A stretch of DNA of 11,635 bases from Planctomycetota bacterium (lineage in GTDB: Bacteria; Planctomycetota; Phycisphaerae; UBA1845; CAIVHJ01): contig JACZTW010000100.1 in the NCBI GenBank assembly GCA_022573485.1, forward strand, positions 1 to 11,635. Reading direction: 5' to 3'. Positions within the stretch are counted from its first letter, which is position 1, and each line of letters starts with the position of its first letter. The notes beneath the pieces are model-generated. The model searched no databases. It was not told the DNA's origin and saw nothing but the letters and a program-made list of their open reading frames with translations. Below are positions 7,061 to 11,635 of this stretch, one piece after another. Both the position numbers and the translations under genes were made by a program.

Positions 7061-8551
7061 ATGACCCATCCAAGCCCGCGACATTTGATGCTCTTCTTGC
7101 TCACGCTCTGCTGTGCGGCCCCCGGCTGTATGTCACCGAGATTGATGCCTGCGACACCGATCGCAACAAATTCTGATCCCGCCGGCAACCACACTGCCTT
7201 TTATGATACAAATCGCGATGGCCGGCGCGATTATGCCGAACAGAGGGACGCCGACGGGCGTGTGGCGGTACTGCACTTCGACACCAATCGCGACGGCGAA
7301 CTCGACTTGCAGGTCACCCTCGACCAACTCGACAGTTCGCAATCCCGCGAATTACTCATCATACTGGACAGCGTGCCCTACCAATTGGTCCGCGCACTTC
7401 GAGGCGAAGGCCGACTCCGCTTGTTTCACGAGCCCAGCGCCATCGTCGCGCCCTTCCCAGTGATGACTGACCTGTGCTTGGCGGAGTTCTTCGGCGTGTC
7501 GCCCTGCCTGGGCATCGAGTCGCGCTACTACGACGGCCGGCGGCTGTCACGCGGCGTCGTGACTTATTTTCTCGAAGGCAACGCCCCGTGGCTCAAGCAC
7601 GTCGATGCCTATATTTTGCCGATCAACCACGCCTACATTTACACAGCCCCGGAGGCGGGCTACCTCCACGAGCTATACACGATTGAGCGAGCATTTTTCG
7701 GCAGCGAGCAACCGGCCGTGTGCGGCTACTCGGTCGGCGCGTCTGCTTTGGGCACGCGCCTCGGCGAGGCGGGACATCGCACGCTGCTTGAGTACGTCGA
7801 TCGCTTCTGCCAGTCGGTCATGCAGCGCACCCGAGGCCGCGTGCGGATCACGCTGATGTCCGACCACGGCCACAACCTCACGGACAGCAAGCCGATCTCG
7901 CTGCACAAATCGCTGGCCACGATGGGCTATCGCGATACCAAGGCACTGCGGAAGCCCGGCGACGTGGTCATCCCGCGTTACGGCCCGGTGACCTGCGCCG
8001 GCATCTACACGCGCGAGCCGGCGAAGGTCGCGGCGGACGTGGTTAAGATCGAAGGCGTGGATTTGTCGTTCTATCGCAGCGGCGACGGAATCGCCGTGCA
8101 TTCGGCGGCTGGCCGGGCGTTCATCGCGCGTTCCGGCGACAGCTACCGCTACCTCGCCACCGGCGGCGACCCGCTGCAATTGCTCCCGATTCTCGAACGG
8201 CTCCGCGAAGAGGGCAAGCTCGACGCCGCCGAGTACGCCAGCGACACCGACTGGTTTGCCGCGACAGCCGACCACGTGTACCCCGACCCACTGTATCGCT
8301 TGCACCGAGCGTTTGACGGGCTGATGGTGCATACGCCGGACGTGATGGTCTCGCTCGAGGACGGCTACTGCTATGGCACGAGCATGTTCAACTGGTTCGT
8401 ACGGTTGAAGTCCGCCCACGGTTCACTGCTGCGCTCCAGCACGCACGGCTTCGTCATGTGCACCGCCGGCCCCCTCGCCGACCCCATCCGCATGAAAGAC
8501 CTCGCCGCCGAACTCCACAACCTCGGCCTGAATCCCCGAAAGGCCCACTAA
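7061..8551 (+). CDS. Lipoprotein with EF-hand-like loops and alkaline-phosphatase-like core
   Basis: The 496-residue protein starts with a lipoprotein-type signal: a short N-region with Arg/His, a hydrophobic stretch (LMLFLLTLCCAAPGC), and probably Cys23 as the lipid-modified residue. Two acidic loops follow. DTNRDGRRDYAE (49-60) fits the 12-residue EF-hand pattern; DTNRDGELDLQV (74-85) fits except for the last position. They probably bind calcium. The rest resembles the alkaline phosphatase/phosphodiesterase superfamily: LIILDSVP (nucleophile-region Asp103-Ser104), MSDHGH (Asp268, His269, His271) as a metal motif, and STHGF (His462) as the late metal-binding His. A cell-surface or periplasmic metal-dependent hydrolase of unknown substrate is likely, although some expected metal ligands are not obvious. 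ATG at 7061 has no strong ribosome binding site; ATG at 7088 is an alternative that loses the charged N-region. It diverges from the FHA gene. Confidence 0.62.
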   Translation: MTHPSPRHLMLFLLTLCCAAPGCMSPRLMPATPIATNSDPAGNHTAFYDTNRDGRRDYAEQRDADGRVAVLHFDTNRDGELDLQVTLDQLDSSQSRELLIILDSVPYQLVRALRGEGRLRLFHEPSAIVAPFPVMTDLCLAEFFGVSPCLGIESRYYDGRRLSRGVVTYFLEGNAPWLKHVDAYILPINHAYIYTAPEAGYLHELYTIERAFFGSEQPAVCGYSVGASALGTRLGEAGHRTLLEYVDRFCQSVMQRTRGRVRITLMSDHGHNLTDSKPISLHKSLATMGYRDTKALRKPGDVVIPRYGPVTCAGIYTREPAKVAADVVKIEGVDLSFYRSGDGIAVHSAAGRAFIARSGDSYRYLATGGDPLQLLPILERLREEGKLDAAEYASDTDWFAATADHVYPDPLYRLHRAFDGLMVHTPDVMVSLEDGYCYGTSMFNWFVRLKSAHGSLLRSSTHGFVMCTAGPLADPIRMKDLAAELHNLGLNPRKAH

Positions 8552-8577
8552 CCAACCGAAAACGACCCCCGCCGCCG

Positions 8578-8606
8578 TTGCACTGACCGCCACTCGACAT
8601 TATGCT
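8578..8606 (+). promoter_or_regulatory. Possible sigma70-type promoter for the SIR2/nuclease cassette
   Basis: TTGCAC (8578-8583), a 17-base spacer and TATGCT (8601-8606) approximate a -35/-10 pair. It lies in the 183-base gap after the lipoprotein gene, about 130 bases before the SIR2 start. The -35 matches only three of six consensus bases and planctomycete promoters are poorly known, so this is weak. Confidence 0.25.
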
Positions 8607-8734
8607 CCCTGCATATGATCCAATGGCGCCTGACCAAGCCCTTTCACCGGCGCGAATTTGGCCTGTGCAGCAGAGCCCCCGCAATCTGAACGCGGGATGA
8701 GTGACATCGATTGGGGAAATGAGGTGTTTGCAGC

Positions 8735-10501
8735 ATGAACATTGATCCTTTGTTGTCGATGGCGCTGGCAGTTCACACACCACCGGGCGCTTACTGCCTG
8801 CTGCTAGGATCTGGGGTTTCACGATCTGCTCGCATACCAACGGGTTGGGAATTGACGCTGGAGCTTGTACGGCGAGTGGCTCTGGTTGAAGGAGCCGATC
8901 CTGGTGCGAACCCGGAGAAGTGGTTCGTCGAAAGGTTCGGCGACAACCCCAACTATTCGAATGTCGTAGAGCTCCTATCGCGCAGTCGTGAAGAGAGGCA
9001 GTCAATTCTTCGACCGTTTTTCGAACCGAACGCAGAGGATAAGGCTGCCGGCCGTAAGACCCCTACATCCGGTCATGCAGCTATCGCGCGCTTGGTAGAA
9101 GGTGGGCACATTCGAGTCATTCTCACAACCAACTTTGATCGCCTGCTTGAGCAAGCTCTGGAAGCGAACGGAGTAATCCCCAAGGTTGTGGCGACCGAGG
9201 ATGCTATTGATGGAATGATGCCGCTTCAGCATTCAACTGCTTTGGTCGTGAAACTTCATGGTGACTTCCTCGACACAAGGATCAGGAACACTTCTGACGA
9301 GTTGGATGAGTACCCGCCGCGAACACGCGAACTCCTTGATCGCATCCTTACCGAATACGGACTCATCGTGTGCGGCTGGTCAGGAGAATGGGACACGGCA
9401 CTGAGGGATGCGATTCTTCGGACTACGCGTCACCGGTTTTCGACATTCTGGCTATCTCGCGGAGAACCTAAGGGAAAAGCCGCTGAGATCGTGCAACATC
9501 GTAATGCACAGGTCGTCCTGATCGAAGGAGCAGACGAGGCATTCGGAACATTGGCAGAACGCGTGGCCGTCTTGGCGGCCGGTCGAGTACCGGATCCATA
9601 CACGCCCGCGATCGCGACAGAAGAGGCGAAGCGGTACGTCGCTGATCCCCGCCACGAAGTCCGCTTCCACGACCTTCTTATGAAGGAAGTGGAAGCTGTC
9701 CGCAAACGGACGGGTCCTGAGGAGATGTCGTGGTCGCTAGCCGAGCACACAGACGAGAAATACCGCGAACGTGTCGAGCGCGTAGAAGCCGCCTGTGCCA
9801 AATTGATACCTGTTGTCGCTGTCGGAGTTTATCACGGTGGCGAAAATCTCGATGAGTTATGGCCTCGCACGGTCAAACGCCTATTGACTCGCGGTGAGAC
9901 GCCGAGCTCATACAATCGAGCCTTGAGAGCCCTCTCGCATTATCCAGCACTGCTTGTTTCGTTTACGATTGGGATTTGCTCACTTGCTCTAGGCCGTTTC
10001 GATCATCTTTGGGAAATTCTCGTCAACACGAAAGTGTCTGAGACCAAGTACGACGATGCAGAACATGTCTTCCATCTGATACCGGCGGCGTATGTCTTGG
10101 ATTATGAAGCTGCCCAATGTCTGGTTCGTGACAAATTGAACAACCCAGAGTCGAAGCACAAGACACCCGGTAGTACCTGGCTTGCTGAACGGTTGTGGGG
10201 CATGCTAGAACCAGTGCTACACGACCACACCCTGTTCGAGGAGCAATTCGGTCGCCTTGAGTACCTGCTCGCTCTGTTGAATACGGACGCCGGATTCGGA
10301 GTCCCTTACGGACAGTTCGCTTGGATGAATGGTCGAAGAAGTCAAACGCAGCACGCCCAAGATATCAAGGCCTCTGTCCGTGATCATGACGGCATTGGAT
10401 ATTCGTTGCTCACATCTGGGTTCTTTGGTGGAAACCCTGATCGCCTGCTCAAGGCGGTTGCGAACGTCGAATCCGAAGTGGTTAACGTGTCGTTCCGGTG
10501 A
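8735..10501 (+). CDS. SIR2-domain protein, predicted NAD+-degrading defence effector
   Basis: The N-terminal half (about 15-270) of this 588-residue protein is a SIR2-like Rossmann domain: LLLGSGVSRSARIPTGWEL (22-40) for nucleotide binding, TTNFD (131-135), KLHGD (173-177) with the catalytic-type His175, and CGWSGEWD (213-220). Asn133 and His175 correspond to the Asn/His pair needed by SIR2 NADases of anti-phage systems such as Thoeris ThsA and the DSR proteins. The enzyme is therefore expected to hydrolyse NAD+, not to deacylate proteins. No zinc-binding Cys cluster of true sirtuin deacylases is visible. Residues about 290-588 are mostly helical and unrecognised; they may sense infection or mediate assembly. 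The ATG has GAGGTG ending 8 bases upstream. The base composition is more AT-rich than in the genes to the left. The downstream nuclease-like gene, 55 bases away, is probably co-transcribed. SIR2 assignment is strong; the defence role rests on family knowledge and context. Confidence 0.8.
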   Translation: MNIDPLLSMALAVHTPPGAYCLLLGSGVSRSARIPTGWELTLELVRRVALVEGADPGANPEKWFVERFGDNPNYSNVVELLSRSREERQSILRPFFEPNAEDKAAGRKTPTSGHAAIARLVEGGHIRVILTTNFDRLLEQALEANGVIPKVVATEDAIDGMMPLQHSTALVVKLHGDFLDTRIRNTSDELDEYPPRTRELLDRILTEYGLIVCGWSGEWDTALRDAILRTTRHRFSTFWLSRGEPKGKAAEIVQHRNAQVVLIEGADEAFGTLAERVAVLAAGRVPDPYTPAIATEEAKRYVADPRHEVRFHDLLMKEVEAVRKRTGPEEMSWSLAEHTDEKYRERVERVEAACAKLIPVVAVGVYHGGENLDELWPRTVKRLLTRGETPSSYNRALRALSHYPALLVSFTIGICSLALGRFDHLWEILVNTKVSETKYDDAEHVFHLIPAAYVLDYEAAQCLVRDKLNNPESKHKTPGSTWLAERLWGMLEPVLHDHTLFEEQFGRLEYLLALLNTDAGFGVPYGQFAWMNGRRSQTQHAQDIKASVRDHDGIGYSLLTSGFFGGNPDRLLKAVANVESEVVNVSFR

Positions 10502-10544
10502 GCGTCATGGGATTCTGGGCCGGGCGGAAAACCGTTGGCCATTC

Positions 10545-10559
10545 AGAGGATGAACATTG
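10545..10559 (+). promoter_or_regulatory. Ribosome binding site and TTG start of the nuclease-like gene
   Basis: AGAGGA (10545-10550) is followed by 6 bases and TTG (10557-10559). An in-frame TGA at 10551-10553 rules out any start further upstream. The ATG at 10550 is in another frame and stops after six codons. TTG is therefore the best start and may keep expression low. Confidence 0.65.
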
Positions 10560-11102
10560 GACTCATTTGAATCAATCTTGAAAACGATATTCGAGAATAA
10601 GGGATACTGGGTAAAAACCAGTTTCAAAGTTGAACTTACGAAGGCAGAGAAACGAAGAATAGATCGTCCATCGTCTCCGAGATGGGAACTCGATGTTGTC
10701 GCATACAAAGGCGCGAGCAATGAACTGCTAGTTGTTGAGTGCAAGTCCTATCTTGATAGCACTGGGGTCAAAGCCGACGAACTGATGAATGCAAGACGCC
10801 CAAACAGATACAAGCTCTTCAACGACAAGAGACTTCGGGACGTTGTGTTCGCTCGCCTTCTAGCCCAAATGGTCAAGCTTGGCTTATGCCGGAAGAATAC
10901 ATCGCCAAAGCTGTGTCTTGCAGCAGGAAAGATCGCGACAGAAAAAGATGAGAAAGTATTAGCCAAGCATTTCAACGCAAAAGGCTGGGGATTCTATCCT
11001 AATGCCTGGATAGAGAAGGAATTGCGCAGTTTGTCACGTGCTGGCTATGAAGACGACGTAGCAATAGTAACGACAAAGCTACTGACTAGGAACAAACGCT
11101 AA
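10557..11102 (+). CDS. PD-(D/E)XK nuclease-like protein
   Basis: The small basic protein (181 residues) has the core of the restriction-endonuclease-like fold. An N-terminal helix (DSFESILKTIFENKGYWV) carries a possible active-site Glu. It is followed by WELDVVAY, with Asp46, and a beta strand LLVVECKSY, with Glu61-x-Lys63. The D...ExK spacing of 15-17 residues is typical of Mrr/Holliday-resolvase-like nucleases that cleave DNA. No DNA-recognition or membrane domain is visible. It follows the SIR2 gene by 55 bases with its own ribosome binding site and a TTG start, and is probably in the same transcript. The gene is conspicuously AT-rich: positions 10561-10620 are 20/60 G+C, against 43/60 at 8101-8160 in the lipoprotein gene. 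This suggests recent transfer. It could be a DNA-cleaving effector or a partner that activates the SIR2 protein. The fold is fairly sure; the target is unknown. Confidence 0.7.
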   Translation: MDSFESILKTIFENKGYWVKTSFKVELTKAEKRRIDRPSSPRWELDVVAYKGASNELLVVECKSYLDSTGVKADELMNARRPNRYKLFNDKRLRDVVFARLLAQMVKLGLCRKNTSPKLCLAAGKIATEKDEKVLAKHFNAKGWGFYPNAWIEKELRSLSRAGYEDDVAIVTTKLLTRNKR

Positions 11103-11113
11103 CAACCGGATGG

Positions 11114-11135
11114 CCCATGTTCTTCAGAACGTGGG
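11114..11135 (+). terminator. Hairpin after the nuclease-like gene, probable transcript end
   Basis: CCCATGTTCT (11114-11123) pairs with AGAACGTGGG (11126-11135) over 10 positions, with a single T-G wobble and a TC loop, 11 bases after the stop codon. Only a weak T-rich stretch (GAATTTGTT) follows some bases later, so this is an atypical intrinsic terminator or a 3'-end stabilising hairpin. Confidence 0.45.
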
Positions 11136-11249
11136 GGACACGAATTTGTTCGTCGTAGTCCGTGGCGGGATTCGAGGCTCCGCGTTCGAAGAACCCCGGG
11201 GACGACTTGGCAATCGAATGATGAAGGACGCACCGAATTCGCGTCCCCC
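11133..11249. repeat. Near-perfect 14-bp inverted repeat
   Basis: GGGGGACACGAATT (11133-11146) and AATTCGCGTCCCCC (11236-11249) are inverted with 13 of 14 positions matching, enclosing about 90 non-coding bases. The spacing and short arms resemble a miniature inverted-repeat element or a REP-type pair, but no target duplication or transposase was found. It lies at the right edge of the AT-rich cassette. Confidence 0.45.
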
Positions 11250-11404
11250 TGGTTGAAACAACCTGGGCCACGCTGCCAGGGCGTTGAGTCGAGTGGCTCG
11301 CTTGGTTACACTGGACGCCCGAGACAAATCAGCTCCTGCGACGATGGCGTCAATGGAACAACGATTAACTTCGCGGTAAATACCGACGAAGCGGGAGACC
11401 TGCC

Positions 11405-11635
11405 ATGAATTTAGCGCCGGCCAATTGGAAGCATCTGCGAATCTTGTCGCTCGTCACCTGCATTCTCTGCACGAATGTCACGGTGGCCCAGGCTCAGTGG
11501 CCGCAGTTTGGGGGCCCCAACCGAGACTTTACGTCGCCCTCGACCGGGCTCGCAATCCAATGGCCCGAGGGCGGTCCGAAAAAGCTGTGGAGCCGCAAAC
11601 TGGGCAATGGCTACTCCGGCATCGCGGTGGATGAC
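11405..11635 (+). CDS. Secreted PQQ-like beta-propeller protein, 5' part only
   Basis: Only the first 77 residues are in the window; the frame stays open to the last base. A signal peptide is clear: basic N-region (NWKHLR), hydrophobic core (ILSLVTCILC), and a probable signal peptidase I site after AQA (residue 30). The mature protein begins QWPQFGGPNRDF and continues with GLAIQWPEGGPKKLW and GNGYSGIAV. This is the usual opening of PQQ-binding-like or BamB-like beta-propeller proteins, which planctomycetes encode in large numbers, mostly of unknown substrate. ATG at 11405 is preceded by GGGAG (11393-11397) with 7 bases between. Composition returns to the GC-rich style seen left of the cassette. 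Whether it binds PQQ cannot be judged from this fragment. Confidence 0.75.
   Translation, partial: MNLAPANWKHLRILSLVTCILCTNVTVAQAQWPQFGGPNRDFTSPSTGLAIQWPEGGPKKLWSRKLGNGYSGIAVDD

Larger units (their letters stand above)
11103..11404. other. Non-coding stretch between the defence-like cassette and the PQQ gene
   Basis: About 300 bases with no credible gene. It holds a strong hairpin just after the nuclease stop, a near-perfect 14-bp inverted repeat about 90 bases apart, and a small hairpin GGTTG-AAA-CAACC (11251-11263). I see no transposase fragment, tRNA or clear promoter, though the promoter of the PQQ-like gene should lie at its right end. Confidence 0.6.

Noticed and set aside
8454..9005. 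Minus-strand open frame (183 codons) over the lipoprotein/SIR2 gap
   Set aside because: It overlaps the ends of two well-supported genes, has low-complexity Gly/Arg content at its C-terminus and no visible domain.
8735..10501. Classical sirtuin protein deacylase
   Set aside because: The zinc-binding Cys pairs are missing and the motif style (TTNFD, KLHGD, GWSG) matches the SIR2-like NADase group of defence proteins.

Overview
The window looks like a GC-rich planctomycete-type chromosome, probably Pirellulales-like. This is an inference from three things: two Hanks-type Ser/Thr kinases with near-identical N-termini, an FHA protein beside them, and a PQQ/beta-propeller protein whose mature N-terminus begins QWPQFGGPNRD. 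No rRNA or tRNA is present to confirm it.

Layout from left to right. Positions 90-725 (+) encode ScpB, the kleisin-associated subunit of the SMC chromosome-segregation complex. It runs convergently into a three-gene minus-strand cluster, transcribed in the order 6848 to 778: a helical-repeat/FHA protein (5223-6848), a kinase with a C-terminal RDD membrane domain (3625-5091), and a paralogous kinase with a large polytopic membrane region (778-3546). Writer kinases beside a phosphothreonine reader suggest one phospho-signalling unit at the membrane. The kinase genes are separated by two perfect hairpins with complementary loops. The kinase/FHA gap carries a palindromic element, and a 17-base identical copy of part of it lies in frame inside the FHA gene. 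The 778-3546 kinase has a textbook A AAA AAG slippery heptamer in frame just after the kinase domain, a hairpin 7 nt downstream, and an early -1 stop. This could yield a soluble kinase of about 287 residues as well as the membrane form.

From a divergent intergenic region (6849-7060) a lipoprotein is read rightward (7061-8551). It has two EF-hand-like loops and an alkaline-phosphatase/phosphodiesterase-like core.

Positions 8735-11102 (+) form a visibly AT-richer two-gene cassette: a 588-residue SIR2-domain protein that keeps the NADase residues, and a 181-residue PD-(D/E)XK nuclease-like protein starting at TTG. A strong hairpin follows. Gene content, composition and the isolated two-gene arrangement fit a horizontally acquired anti-phage (abortive-infection type) module, and I do not recognise this exact pairing as a named system. 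A roughly 300-base non-coding stretch with an inverted repeat follows. The window ends in the 5' part of a secreted PQQ-like beta-propeller gene (11405 to the edge).
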